A stretch of 23,108 nt of DNA. Source: a virus. Positions within the stretch are counted from its first letter, which is position 1. The number at the start of each line of letters is the position of its first letter. The notes under the pieces were generated by a model that worked only from the letters and a program-made list of their open reading frames with translations, was not told the DNA's origin and ran no database searches. Below are positions 1 through 7,260 of this stretch, piece after piece. The stretch lies in IMG/VR virus record IMGVR_UViG_3300018424_000268, positions 1 through 23,108 of that record. The stretch is one strand, 5' to 3'. Position numbers and translations under genes: made by a program.

Positions 1-804
1 AAAGCAGTTAATGGTGAAGGTATTCAGTTCACTGATGCTGAGCTTGAGACATTTGGACACGACATCATGGATGCTATCCGTCACTGGGCAGCACCACGTG
101 AGCAGAGTACTGGCTTACGTATGAGTAATGTCGGACATCCAAACCGTAAGCTATGGTACGACATCAAGCATGACTTGAAAGAACAAACCTTCAAGCCACA
201 CGATGCTATGAAGTTCTTGTTCGGTCACATCATCGAAGAGTTAGTGCTGCTTATTGTTCGTAAGTCTGGACACAAAGTAGAGAATGAGCAAAAAGAAATT
301 GAAGTGCTTGGTGTTACTGGTCACATGGACTGTACCATCGACGGTAAAGTAGTTGATGTTAAGTCTGCTTCACCTTTTGCTTTCACTAAGTTCGTGACTG
401 GTAAGGTAGCACAAGAAGATCCATTTGGTTACATGGCACAGCTTGCAGGTTATGAGCATGCTATGGGTACTGAAGGTGGTGGCTTCTTAGTTATGAATAA
501 AGTAACTGGTGAGCTGACGTTATTCCAACCAGACTTTGTTGACTTACCTAACATCGAGAACAGAATTGTGGAGGTGCGGGAACAGATCGATGCTGATAAC
601 CCGCCACCGTTTTGTTATCCGCTTGTTGAAATGGATAATGGGAACAAGAAACTATCACGTGACTGTTTGTTCTGCCCGCACAAAGTTGATTGCTATTCGG
701 AGATGGGTGTACGGGTGTTCCGTTATTCGTCCGGTGATGAATTTCTTGTGGGCGAGATATCGAAACTACCGAGAGTGGAAGAAGTAACTGGAGAATATGT
801 ATGA
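1..804 (+). CDS. PD-(D/E)XK nuclease, Cas4/RecB-exonuclease-like (5' end cut by window edge)
   Basis: The reading frame is open to base 1, and the first ATG (67) has no Shine-Dalgarno sequence, so the true start probably lies outside the window. Numbering from that ATG, I see GH at 53-54 with E57/E58, then D88 in GHMD, the core D97-V-K99 and the RecB-type QxxxY at Q125/Y129. Together these are the order of a Cas4/RecB-type nuclease fold. A C-terminal cluster C200-x2-C203-x5-C209 resembles the iron-sulfur ligands of Cas4/AddB nucleases. The expected N-terminal fourth Cys is not visible: the matching stretch reads GHPNRKLWY. The likely role is an exonuclease that degrades host DNA or trims recombination ends, in line with the endonuclease I gene just downstream. 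The stop overlaps the next start as ATGA. Confidence 0.85.
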   Translation, partial: KAVNGEGIQFTDAELETFGHDIMDAIRHWAAPREQSTGLRMSNVGHPNRKLWYDIKHDLKEQTFKPHDAMKFLFGHIIEELVLLIVRKSGHKVENEQKEIEVLGVTGHMDCTIDGKVVDVKSASPFAFTKFVTGKVAQEDPFGYMAQLAGYEHAMGTEGGGFLVMNKVTGELTLFQPDFVDLPNIENRIVEVREQIDADNPPPFCYPLVEMDNGNKKLSRDCLFCPHKVDCYSEMGVRVFRYSSGDEFLVGEISKLPRVEEVTGEYV

Positions 805-1025
805 ATGGTAAACAAGCTAAAGCAATTAGACGTAAAGCTAAAGAGTCTATGGTCTCATGGTACAACAACATGCTACCAGAAGAAGAGAAAGGCAAAGCAA
901 CTATGGAACAGATTATGGAACAGATTCCGCAGGGCTATCACACTCACGTTGGGTGCCGTCACCATTCTGCGTACTCTTATAACTGGTTCGTTAAGGCAGA
1001 GAAGCTTAAGTACTATCATGGCTAA
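801..1025 (+). CDS. Small hypothetical phage protein (74 aa)
   Basis: The ATG at 801 overlaps the TGA of the nuclease gene (ATGA), and the gene's own end overlaps the start of endonuclease I (1018), so all three are probably translated in coupling. The protein starts with a Lys/Arg-rich stretch (KQAKAIRRKAKE). It ends with an aromatic and His-rich tail (GCRHHSAYSYNWF) that looks structured. No recognised domain, signal peptide or membrane segment is visible. The position between two nucleases suggests a DNA-metabolism accessory, but this is inference from context only. A longer frame opening at 805 is the out-of-frame extension of the downstream gene and not a competitor. Confidence 0.7.
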   Translation: MNGKQAKAIRRKAKESMVSWYNNMLPEEEKGKATMEQIMEQIPQGYHTHVGCRHHSAYSYNWFVKAEKLKYYHG

Positions 1026-1380
1026 GAAAAAGAAGTACCGCAATAAGTTTGAGACTGCGGTAGCCAGTAAACTTAAGGGGTGGGAATACGAGAGCGAAAA
1101 AGTTCCGTACGTAATCCAACGTAACTACATACCCGACTTTGTCCATGACAAGTATCTCATTGAATGTAAAGGATACTTTCGAGTAGGTGATACTCAGAAG
1201 TACAAAGCCATACGTGACTCTCTTGACGGACGTGAGCTAGTGTTTATACTCTATAATCCGGGGACTAAAGTTAGGAGAGGAGCGAAAATGACCATGTCTG
1301 AATGGTGTGAGAAGGAAGGTCTTCGATGGTATACCCTTGATACCATTAAAGAAATGAAGAAGGATTTGAAATGTCAGTAG
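1018..1380 (+). CDS. T7-type endonuclease I (Holliday junction resolvase)
   Basis: The 120-residue product has the T7 gp3 signature: E12 in KFETAVA, D40 in YIPDF, and E49-C-K51 in YLIECKGYF. These match the T7 catalytic set E20, D55, E65 and K67 in order and spacing. Endonuclease I resolves branched DNA during replication and packaging and helps break down host DNA. I chose the ATG at 1018, inside a longer open frame, because it gives the family's short N-terminus, overlaps the previous stop (1023-1025) and removes an unrelated extension. The C-terminal half (LVFILYNPGTKV..) has the hydrophobic strand expected in this fold. T7 endonuclease I is 149 residues, so this copy is compact. Confidence 0.93.
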   Translation: MAKKKKYRNKFETAVASKLKGWEYESEKVPYVIQRNYIPDFVHDKYLIECKGYFRVGDTQKYKAIRDSLDGRELVFILYNPGTKVRRGAKMTMSEWCEKEGLRWYTLDTIKEMKKDLKCQ

Positions 1381-1667
1381 AAGACGAAGAAGTAATGTAC
1401 GAGTTTGTCGGTGAAGCTGACATTGATGACGTAGAGTACTACAGCACACTCCAACCTGATCGTGTCTACATCTCATTCGGTATATCTGAAAACGGTAAAC
1501 CAGAGATCAACATCATAGACATGACTGATGAGGGATCAGCAGAGCAGCAAGTATTCATGCCTATTGCTCACGCTTTCGTTGACTTCGTGTTGGAGAACAC
1601 AACAGAAGCACAGCGGATGGGAATTAAAATTCTTTCAGAGATAGAAGAAGATGCAACAGAACATTAA
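1371..1667 (+). CDS. Acidic hypothetical protein (98 aa)
   Basis: The start overlaps the last 10 bases of the endonuclease I gene, in the AT-rich context aaatgtcagtag. The product is strongly acidic at both ends (MSVEDEEVMYEF and EIEEDATEH), with a central beta-rich part (DRVYISFGISENGKPEINIIDM). No signal peptide, membrane segment or known motif is seen. Its end overlaps the next gene by 17 bases, which keeps it inside the coupled run. The acidity could point to a DNA mimic or a partner of a basic protein, but nothing in the sequence proves this. I do not recognise the family. Confidence 0.75.
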   Translation: MSVEDEEVMYEFVGEADIDDVEYYSTLQPDRVYISFGISENGKPEINIIDMTDEGSAEQQVFMPIAHAFVDFVLENTTEAQRMGIKILSEIEEDATEH

Positions 1668-1878
1668 TCCATCTCACTACACCAGTGGTGAGATACAACC
1701 AATCGAGTACATCGATGCTAACAAGCTCGGTTACTACGAAGGTAACATCCTCAAGTACATCACTCGATACAAGATGAAGAATGGTGTAGAGGATCTGAGA
1801 AAAGCACAGTGGTATCTAGAAAGATTAATTGATAACACAATCGTTGATGAAGTAACACAAGATGTCGAGCAACCGTGA
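1651..1878 (+). CDS. DUF3310 family protein (SaV-like)
   Basis: The 75-residue product carries the DUF3310 pattern nearly end to end: NPSHY near the N-terminus, then QPIEYI, EGNILKYITRYK and a KNGVEDLRKAQWYLERLI stretch. Some members of this phage family are annotated as SaV-like nucleotide kinases, but no P-loop is visible here, so a catalytic role should not be assumed. The gene lies between endonuclease I and nrdA, consistent with nucleotide metabolism. It overlaps the gene before it (1651-1667) and the small gene after it (1862-1878). The length is typical of the family. Confidence 0.88.
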   Translation: MQQNINPSHYTSGEIQPIEYIDANKLGYYEGNILKYITRYKMKNGVEDLRKAQWYLERLIDNTIVDEVTQDVEQP

Positions 1879-2014
1879 CAAGAAAAAGAATCGTATTCAG
1901 AATAAGCTGAAGCATTCCGTACGTCATGACGATATGTGGCACCAACGTGTCGAAAGAGATCAGACTAAGTACAAAAGAAAACAAAAATACAAACAGGATT
2001 TCATACCAGAATGA
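1862..2014 (+). CDS. 50-aa basic protein overlapping nrdA start
   Basis: This short frame starts at an ATG inside the end of the DUF3310 gene and stops with a TGA that overlaps the nrdA ATG at 2011 (ATGA). It fills what would otherwise be a 132-base hole in a tightly packed run. The product begins MSSNRDKKKNRIQNKLKH and ends KYKRKQKYKQDFIPE. It is very rich in Lys, Arg and Gln, likely helical, with no Cys and no membrane segment. The overlaps at both ends are the main evidence that it is real. A role in nucleic-acid binding is only a guess from charge. It may also serve mainly to couple nrdA translation. Confidence 0.72.
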   Translation: MSSNRDKKKNRIQNKLKHSVRHDDMWHQRVERDQTKYKRKQKYKQDFIPE

Positions 2015-3747
2015 AAATTCAAATCGATTACTCACGAGATAAAGATTTCAGCGATCAAGCACTTAAACTACTACAGGATTATTACTTAAGACCAAACGAG
2101 AAAAGCCCACAAGATGCATTCGCACGTACTGCTTTAGCTTATTGCGATGGTGACTACAAGTTTGCTCAACGCATCTACGACTACGCCAGTAAACGTTGGT
2201 TTATGTTTGCTAGTCCTGTACTCAGCAATGCACCGGCAGAAGGTGAAGAAGTAAAAGGTCTACCGATCTCTTGCTTCCTCACTTACATCGGTGACAATCT
2301 AAATGAATTAATTAACCACAACAATGAAGTGGCATGGCTATCTGTTAAGGGTGGTGGTGTTGGTGGTCACTGGTCTGATGTCCGTGGTATCTCTGAGAAA
2401 GCACCGGGTCCTATCCCATTCATGAAGGTAGTTGATTCTGGTATGCAAGCTTGGAAGCAGGGCAAGACACGTAAAGGTTCTTATGCTGCTTACTTAGATA
2501 TCTCTCATCCTGATATCGTAGAGTTTATGAACTTCAAAGTACCTACTGGTGGTGACATCAATCGTAAATGCTTCAACTTATTCAACGCAGTAAACGTAAC
2601 CGACGCATTCATGGAGGCAGTAGAGAATGACGGAGAATGGCAGCTCATCGATCCCAACGACGGCAGTGTCAGAGATACACTCAACGCTCGAAGCTTATGG
2701 CAACGCTTACTTGAAGCTCGGTTTAGAACTGGCTCACCTTACATCCACTTTATCGACGAGTCCAATCGCCAACTCCCAGAGGCACAGCGAGCACTTGGTC
2801 TCAGAGTTAGAGGCAGCAACCTCTGTTCTGAAATTACTCTGCCAACAAATGCAGAGCGCACGGCAGTATGCTGTCTCTCAAGTGTCAACGTCGAGAAGTT
2901 TGACGAGTGGTCCGACACCGAAATGGTTAAAGACCTTATCCGATTCTTGGACAACGTCCTTAGCTTCTTTATCGAACACGCACCAGACGAGATTTCAAAA
3001 GCACGTTACTCAGCAGAGCGAGAGCGTTCTCTCGGACTCGGAGCTATGGGATTTCATGGTTACCTCCAGAAGAACGGCATTGCATGGGAAGGACTGACAG
3101 CGAAGTTTGCTAATGAAAAATTATTCTCACACATTCACACAGAAGCTCTCCGAGCTACGCTTGATCTTGGTAAAGAATTGGGTGAAGCTCCCGACATGGT
3201 TGGAACAGGTAGGCGCAACGCTCATCTTATTGCCATCGCTCCTAATGCTAACAGTAGTATTATTTGTGGGTGTTCCCCTTCTGTTGAGCCTATTAAGTCT
3301 AATGCTTATACCCATCGCACTCGTGCGGGTGCTCATCTTGTTACCAATCCCTACCTTAAGGAATTACTTATCGCCAAAGGTAAGGACACCAAAGACGTAT
3401 GGAAGTCGATTGTTGCAGAGCAGGGATCAGTCCAACATCTTGACTTCTTATCCGAAGAAGAGAAGTATGTTTTCAAAACGGCGTACGAAATAGATCAGGG
3501 TTGGGTAGTAGAACATGCAGGTAACAGACAGAAGTACGTGTGCCAAGCACAGTCAGTTAACCTGTTCTTCCCTGCCGGTTCACCGAGATCTTACGTTAAC
3601 TCTGTACACTTACGTGCATGGAAGAGTAAACTAAAGAGCTTGTACTACTTGCGTACTGATGCAGGTTTCCAAGCAGATAAAGTCGGTCTGTCTGTTGAGC
3701 GTGTAGCTCTACAAGATGCAGAAGAATGTGTTTCATGTCACGGATAA
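2011..3747 (+). CDS. nrdA: Class I ribonucleoside-diphosphate reductase, large (alpha) subunit
   Basis: The enzyme reduces ribonucleoside diphosphates to deoxyribonucleotides with the NrdB radical subunit. Visible features are C88 in PISCFL and C287 in AVCCLSS (the redox-active pair), the active-site loop SNLCSEI with C272 and E274, the phosphate-binding PNANSSIICG stretch near 411-420, and the radical-relay tyrosines Y545-Y546 in SLYYLRTDA. A C-terminal C573-VS-C576 would pass electrons from thioredoxin or glutaredoxin. At 578 residues it is much shorter than the roughly 760 of E. coli NrdA. Its N-terminus starts near the catalytic barrel, so the ATP-cone used for dATP feedback is missing. 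The start overlaps the stop of the 50-aa gene, and nrdB follows immediately. Confidence 0.95.
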   Translation: MKIQIDYSRDKDFSDQALKLLQDYYLRPNEKSPQDAFARTALAYCDGDYKFAQRIYDYASKRWFMFASPVLSNAPAEGEEVKGLPISCFLTYIGDNLNELINHNNEVAWLSVKGGGVGGHWSDVRGISEKAPGPIPFMKVVDSGMQAWKQGKTRKGSYAAYLDISHPDIVEFMNFKVPTGGDINRKCFNLFNAVNVTDAFMEAVENDGEWQLIDPNDGSVRDTLNARSLWQRLLEARFRTGSPYIHFIDESNRQLPEAQRALGLRVRGSNLCSEITLPTNAERTAVCCLSSVNVEKFDEWSDTEMVKDLIRFLDNVLSFFIEHAPDEISKARYSAERERSLGLGAMGFHGYLQKNGIAWEGLTAKFANEKLFSHIHTEALRATLDLGKELGEAPDMVGTGRRNAHLIAIAPNANSSIICGCSPSVEPIKSNAYTHRTRAGAHLVTNPYLKELLIAKGKDTKDVWKSIVAEQGSVQHLDFLSEEEKYVFKTAYEIDQGWVVEHAGNRQKYVCQAQSVNLFFPAGSPRSYVNSVHLRAWKSKLKSLYYLRTDAGFQADKVGLSVERVALQDAEECVSCHG

Positions 3748-3751
3748 TACG

Positions 3752-4738
3752 ATGTCATTACTAGAAGAATCTAAAACCTATAAGCCATTCAAGTTCGCAT
3801 GGGCAGTGGAAGCTGCCATCGATCATGAGAAGATCCACTGGGGTGAGTGGGAAGCTAAGCTACAAGAAGATGTATCTCAATGGCAGAATGGTAAGCTGTC
3901 ACCTACTGAGAAGCACCACATCACACAGATACTGAAACTGTTTACTCAGTCAGACGTAGCTGTGGGACGTAACTATCTTGAGTACTACATCCCGAAGTTT
4001 AAGAACAATGAGATCAGGGCTATGCTCTCTTCTTTTGCTAACCGTGAGTTCGTACACCAACGTGCTTACGCTCTACTGAATGACACACTCGGTCTACCAG
4101 AGGAAGAGTTCTCTGCATTCTTAGAGTACAAAGTGATGCGTGACAAAGTAGACTTCATGGGTGACATTGATACTCACTCTCATGCAGGTACTGCTTTAGC
4201 TATTGCTCGCTCAGTAATGAATGAAGGTATGTCTTTGTTCTCTGCTTTCATTATGCTACTCAACTACCAACGTTACGGTAAGATGAAAGGCATGTGTGAA
4301 ATTGTTGAGTGGTCTATCAGAGATGAGACAATGCACACAGAAGGTATGGTCAAACTGTTCCGTGCTTTCTGTGATGAACACTCTAAGATTGTTAACGATG
4401 ACTTCAAGAAGCAGATCTACGACATGTTCCGTACGGCTGTAGCACTTGAAGATAAAGTAATCGATAACGCATTTGAGATGGGTGAGATCGAAGGACTGAC
4501 TGCACATGATGTGAAGCAGTACATTAGATATTTAGCTGATCGTCGTTTGATTCAGCTCGGACTAAAGGGTAACTGGAAAGTTAAAGAGAATCCTTTGGAC
4601 TGTCTTGAGTGGGTACTCAACGGTGCTAGTCATAAGAACTTCTTTGAGGGTACGGTTACTGACTACAACTCAGACGGCATGGAAGGCGACTGGGGTTGGA
4701 CTCCACTGGAAGAAAACAATGAGCAACAAAATAGTTAA
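3752..4738 (+). CDS. nrdB: Class I ribonucleoside-diphosphate reductase, small (beta) radical subunit
   Basis: This ferritin-like subunit houses the dimetal site and tyrosyl radical for NrdA. All six metal ligands are visible: D68, E99, H102, E158, E192 and H195. The radical tyrosine Y106 sits four residues after H102 (REFVHQRAY), as in E. coli Y122. I chose the ATG at 3752, giving 328 residues beginning MSLLEESKTYKPF, because NrdB homology begins there. A further upstream start at 3716 would add 12 residues lying inside nrdA. The gap after the nrdA stop is 4 bases. The C-terminal tail (ending NEQQNS) is in the place where NrdB docks on NrdA, and it overlaps the next gene by 20 bases. Confidence 0.95.
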   Translation: MSLLEESKTYKPFKFAWAVEAAIDHEKIHWGEWEAKLQEDVSQWQNGKLSPTEKHHITQILKLFTQSDVAVGRNYLEYYIPKFKNNEIRAMLSSFANREFVHQRAYALLNDTLGLPEEEFSAFLEYKVMRDKVDFMGDIDTHSHAGTALAIARSVMNEGMSLFSAFIMLLNYQRYGKMKGMCEIVEWSIRDETMHTEGMVKLFRAFCDEHSKIVNDDFKKQIYDMFRTAVALEDKVIDNAFEMGEIEGLTAHDVKQYIRYLADRRLIQLGLKGNWKVKENPLDCLEWVLNGASHKNFFEGTVTDYNSDGMEGDWGWTPLEENNEQQNS

Positions 4739-4973
4739 AGTCAAATGGCAAGACATCATCGGAGATATGGTCTGGAATGATGAGAATCCAGAACCATTAG
4801 AGCTACCAGTCTTCGAGACTGTTGGTTTCTTAATCTCTGCGGATGATGAGGAAGTCCGTATCTGTGATACGCTACCGGGTTACGGCAATCGCTGCACGTT
4901 TCCCCGTGGCTGTATCGTAGAAATGGAGATCATCGGGGTTGACGAAAGGGTTCATGACCTATTCAACTCTTGA
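4719..4973 (+). CDS. Small conserved-type phage protein after nrdB (84 aa)
   Basis: The ATG at 4719 lies inside the 3' end of nrdB. The frame is open further upstream, but that part is read out of frame from nrdB codons, so the short form MSNKIVKVKWQDIIGD is preferred. The pattern of a KVKWQDIIGD opening, then ELPVFETVGFLIS, then a central EEVRICDTLPGY and a RCTFPRGCIVEMEII end resembles a small family often found near nucleotide-metabolism genes in phages. I know of no function for it. It is predicted soluble and acidic. Its last bases contain the -35 element of the promoter that follows. Confidence 0.75.
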   Translation: MSNKIVKVKWQDIIGDMVWNDENPEPLELPVFETVGFLISADDEEVRICDTLPGYGNRCTFPRGCIVEMEIIGVDERVHDLFNS

Positions 4974-4998
4974 CATCTACATAAGTATTAGCTAATAT
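4970..4998 (+). promoter_or_regulatory. Consensus-like sigma70 promoter for the exported gene at 5034
   Basis: A perfect -35 TTGACA (4970-4975) and a near-perfect -10 TAATAT (4993-4998) are separated by exactly 17 bases. Transcription would start near 5005, about 30 bases before the ATG at 5034, which has a GGAG at 5022-5025. The intervening bases are AT-rich. The -35 overlaps the stop region of the previous gene. It is the best host-type promoter I found in the window and implies transcription by the host RNA polymerase. Confidence 0.8.
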
Positions 4999-5033
4999 AG
5001 TAATTATACACTTACTTAATTGGAGAATACAAA

Positions 5034-5327
5034 ATGTCTAAGATCAAAACAGTAATCGGCGTAGCTCTTGCAGTTGTTTGGGGTGCTATCTTTCTGGTAC
5101 TTCCTGCTCATGCCTTCGTAAATGATGGTACTGCTTCTACTAACCACAACGGTTCAGTAGAATCTAAGTCTACTGCTAACGCTACTGGTCGTGGCGTAGC
5201 TACTTTCGGTATGAACTTCTCAGCTTCTGCTAACACTACTGGTGATTTCAATCACGATGGTATGATGCAGAACATCTTTGGCGGTAACTCAGATAGCCGT
5301 CCTTATTACTATGGTACGAACAAATAA
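5034..5327 (+). CDS. Small exported Ser/Asn/Thr/Gly-rich protein with its own promoter
   Basis: The 97-residue product has a clear Sec signal peptide: a positive start (MSKIK), a hydrophobic core at 6-23 and a cleavage site after AHA at 25-27. The mature part of about 70 residues is rich in Ser, Asn, Thr and Gly (for example VESKSTANATGRG), has no Cys, and ends with an aromatic patch RPYYYGTNK. No family is recognised. A GGAG at 5022-5025 and a strong sigma70 promoter precede it. It is the only exported protein in the plus-strand block. Possible roles are changing the envelope or blocking superinfection, but both are inference. The 3' end overlaps the next gene by 17 bases. Confidence 0.85.
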   Translation: MSKIKTVIGVALAVVWGAIFLVLPAHAFVNDGTASTNHNGSVESKSTANATGRGVATFGMNFSASANTTGDFNHDGMMQNIFGGNSDSRPYYYGTNK

Positions 5328-5781
5328 GACAAACGTCCTATTCGCTAGTAATCTAGAGAGTCACGGGGCTGTAAGAGAAATCCTACTTCTCCGTGATCTC
5401 TCACCCATCATATCAGTAGATCACTATATTCTCACAGATCTACACGGAAATTATCGAGAGCGATACGACTTAACTAAAGTCAGTATCGAGAAGAGCGGGA
5501 TGCTCAATCCAATCGTCGTTGTCCGTACTACCGCTGCCGAGTGGACTAAACAGTACCAGATCTCCTCTAACGGCGACACGCTAACTAAGCATACTACCCC
5601 ACCAGATGACCCCACATCTCCCGTCAACGTCGTTCTCTGCGGCTGTAGGAGGCTACATGTTGCTGAGTCTCTGGGCTATACCCACATCGATTGCTTAGTG
5701 GTTGACTCTTTCAAAGAAGCAGGTCTTATTTGTCCCAGACAACGTAAGAATTTCAAGCAGAAGGTTGACAACGCACCGTAA
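5311..5781 (+). CDS. ParB/sulfiredoxin-like domain protein 1
   Basis: The ATG at 5311 (MVRTNKTNVLFASN) is preferred over a TTG at 5278, which would run further into the exported gene. Residues about 54-72 (LTKVSIEKSGMLNPIVVV) and 109-132 (LCGCRRLHVAESLGYTHID..) form the two halves of a ParB/Srx-like fold: a SI..sGM..P strand pair, then G-x-x-R followed by A-x-x-LG. The insert between them is Pro/Thr-rich. A related copy lies at 7484-7870 and shares the GYTHIDC string. ParB/Srx-fold proteins bind DNA or nucleotides, and some cut DNA. The exact activity here is unknown. A Cys pair (C110, C112) lies at the motif. Confidence 0.75.
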   Translation: MVRTNKTNVLFASNLESHGAVREILLLRDLSPIISVDHYILTDLHGNYRERYDLTKVSIEKSGMLNPIVVVRTTAAEWTKQYQISSNGDTLTKHTTPPDDPTSPVNVVLCGCRRLHVAESLGYTHIDCLVVDSFKEAGLICPRQRKNFKQKVDNAP

Positions 5782-5820
5782 ATATAGTACGTTCATACTA
5801 ATTCTAACAGGAGAATTGGT

Positions 5821-6066
5821 ATGGAATTTCATGGTCCAGTGTATGACTTCGGTGACGGAGTTAAGAACAAACCCGTATATACAATTAGACCCAGTGAGGC
5901 TACCGGTGCAGACTTCGTTATTGAAGATTGTGTAGGTAGGATTATGCCTATACCGATGGCTGCTCTTACTGATCTGCGTCGATCACTGACTGAGTTCTGT
6001 ACTGAGTACGCAGAAGAGATTTCTGTGTGGCAGAAAGACTTCGATAGATACCGAGTAGATTCATGA
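5821..6066 (+). CDS. Hypothetical protein (81 aa)
   Basis: A good Shine-Dalgarno AGGAG (5809-5813) lies 7 bases before the ATG. The stop overlaps the glycosyltransferase start as ATGA at 6063-6066, so the two are likely coupled. The N-terminal half is beta-rich (MEFHGPVYDFGDG, KPVYTIRPSEATGADFVIED). The C-terminal half is a helix (LRRSLTEFCTEYAEEISVW). No signal peptide, membrane segment or known motif is seen. It could assist the glycosyltransferase, but only the overlap supports that. I do not recognise it. Confidence 0.75.
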   Translation: MEFHGPVYDFGDGVKNKPVYTIRPSEATGADFVIEDCVGRIMPIPMAALTDLRRSLTEFCTEYAEEISVWQKDFDRYRVDS

Positions 6067-6740
6067 CACCTCTACGTATCTTTATTGGCTACGATCCTAA
6101 CGAAACAGTAGCACTACAAGTACTAACACATAGTATTTATTCTAACTCTACTGTCCCTGTCTCCATCACTCCCATCATCAAGAAGCAGCTACGCTCAGTA
6201 CACAAGCGTAAGCTAGATCCACAAGCTTCTACTGAGTTTAGCTTCACTAGATTTCTAGTCCCTTACCTTTCTAACTACACTGGTTGGTCATTGTTCATGG
6301 ACTGTGACATGCTAGTGAAAGGTGATATAGCAGAAGTATTTGATCTTGCTGATGATAAGTACGCTGTCATGTGCTGCAAGCATGAGCATAAACCTACAAG
6401 CAACAACAAGTTTCTTGGTAACGTACAGACTAAGTACGAGAAGAAAAATTGGTCTAGCTTCATGCTGATGAATAATATTCGTTGTGCTGCACTCACTCCG
6501 TACTACGTAGAGAACGCGAGTGGCTTAGACTTGCATCAGTTTAAGTGGCTAGATTCTGATAGTTTTATCGGTGAGATACCAAAGCAGTGGAATTATCTAG
6601 TAGGATACGACGAGCCAATACACAATGTTAAAAACTACCATTATACAGAGGGTGGTCCTTACTTCCCCGACTACCACGACTGCGACTTCAATGAAGAATG
6701 GTTCGCAGAAAAAGCAAAGGCAGACTACGCCAGTGAGTAA
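6063..6740 (+). CDS. GT8-like glycosyltransferase
   Basis: The 225-residue product starts with a Rossmann-like strand MTPLRIFIGYDPNE. It carries the metal and nucleotide-sugar binding DxD motif as D80-C-D82 in FMDCDMLVKGDI. Upstream it has FSFTRFLVPYL (59-69) and downstream NWSSFMLMN (129-137), the layout of GT-A fold, family 8-like enzymes. It probably transfers a sugar from an activated donor to a surface glycan, phage DNA base or virion protein; the acceptor cannot be read from sequence. No membrane segment is present. It is joined to the gene before it by ATGA and overlaps the methyltransferase after it by 8 bases, so glycosyl and methyl transfer may act on one target. Confidence 0.85.
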   Translation: MTPLRIFIGYDPNETVALQVLTHSIYSNSTVPVSITPIIKKQLRSVHKRKLDPQASTEFSFTRFLVPYLSNYTGWSLFMDCDMLVKGDIAEVFDLADDKYAVMCCKHEHKPTSNNKFLGNVQTKYEKKNWSSFMLMNNIRCAALTPYYVENASGLDLHQFKWLDSDSFIGEIPKQWNYLVGYDEPIHNVKNYHYTEGGPYFPDYHDCDFNEEWFAEKAKADYASE

Positions 6741-7260
6741 TTTAATTTCGGACGATTATCTTAAACTACAGCAGGAGCTACACAAGAATCCTATGTACGG
6801 CTTTGCCTCTAAACGGTATGCAGGTCTTGTGCACAACGTGATGGTGCAGCATGATCTCCAGTCACTGTCTGACTACGGTGCCGGTAAGAAAAGACTGTAC
6901 TCTACACTGGTGGAGATGGGACTAGAACCAAGAGATTACTATCCCTATGACCCTTCATTCCCAGAGTACGGAGAGGCTAGACCTGCTGATCTTTTGGTGT
7001 GTATTGATGTACTCGAACACATAGAGCCTGAGCTACTAGATAATGTACTGGATGACCTACAGCGACTAGTAATTAATACTGGTCTGTTTACTATTCACAC
7101 TGGACCTGCAGGTAAAGTACTAGCTGACGGACGTAACGCACATCTAATCCAAGAGGGTTATGATTGGTGGGTAGAGAAACTAGATAAGCGTTTCAATATA
7201 ATCGAACATACTTCAGAACAAAATGGATTCTGGGTAGTATTAAAACCAAAGGAAGACTAA
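6733..7260 (+). CDS. Class I SAM-dependent methyltransferase (GTG start)
   Basis: From the GTG at 6733 the product is 175 residues, beginning MSNLISDDYLKLQQELH. SAM-binding motif I is D48-YGAGKKRLY, an acidic loop follows (YYPYDPS, 69-75), and DVLEHIEP at 92-99 is motif IV-like. A later TGPAGKVLADGRNAHLI stretch (123-139) looks conserved in phage copies. The ATG at 6691 in the same frame would sit 50 bases inside the glycosyltransferase and add residues read from it, so I prefer the GTG, which gives the usual 8-base overlap. The target is unknown; pairing with a glycosyltransferase suggests glycan or small-molecule methylation. The stop overlaps the next start (TAATG). Confidence 0.83.
   Translation: MSNLISDDYLKLQQELHKNPMYGFASKRYAGLVHNVMVQHDLQSLSDYGAGKKRLYSTLVEMGLEPRDYYPYDPSFPEYGEARPADLLVCIDVLEHIEPELLDNVLDDLQRLVINTGLFTIHTGPAGKVLADGRNAHLIQEGYDWWVEKLDKRFNIIEHTSEQNGFWVVLKPKED

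Noticed and set aside
2627-3097. Long open frame inside nrdA in another frame
   Set aside because: It lies wholly inside a gene with complete catalytic motifs, and has low-complexity Ser/Thr composition typical of a shadow frame.
5765-5793. TTGACA (5765-5770) as a second sigma70 promoter upstream of the gene at 5821
   Set aside because: The -35 is perfect but at 17 bases the -10 is TACGTT, and the better TATAGT (5783-5788) is only 12 bases away. I judged it too weak to annotate.
6691-6735. ATG at 6691 as the methyltransferase start
   Set aside because: It would overlap the glycosyltransferase by 50 bases and add residues with no family likeness; the GTG at 6733 fits better.
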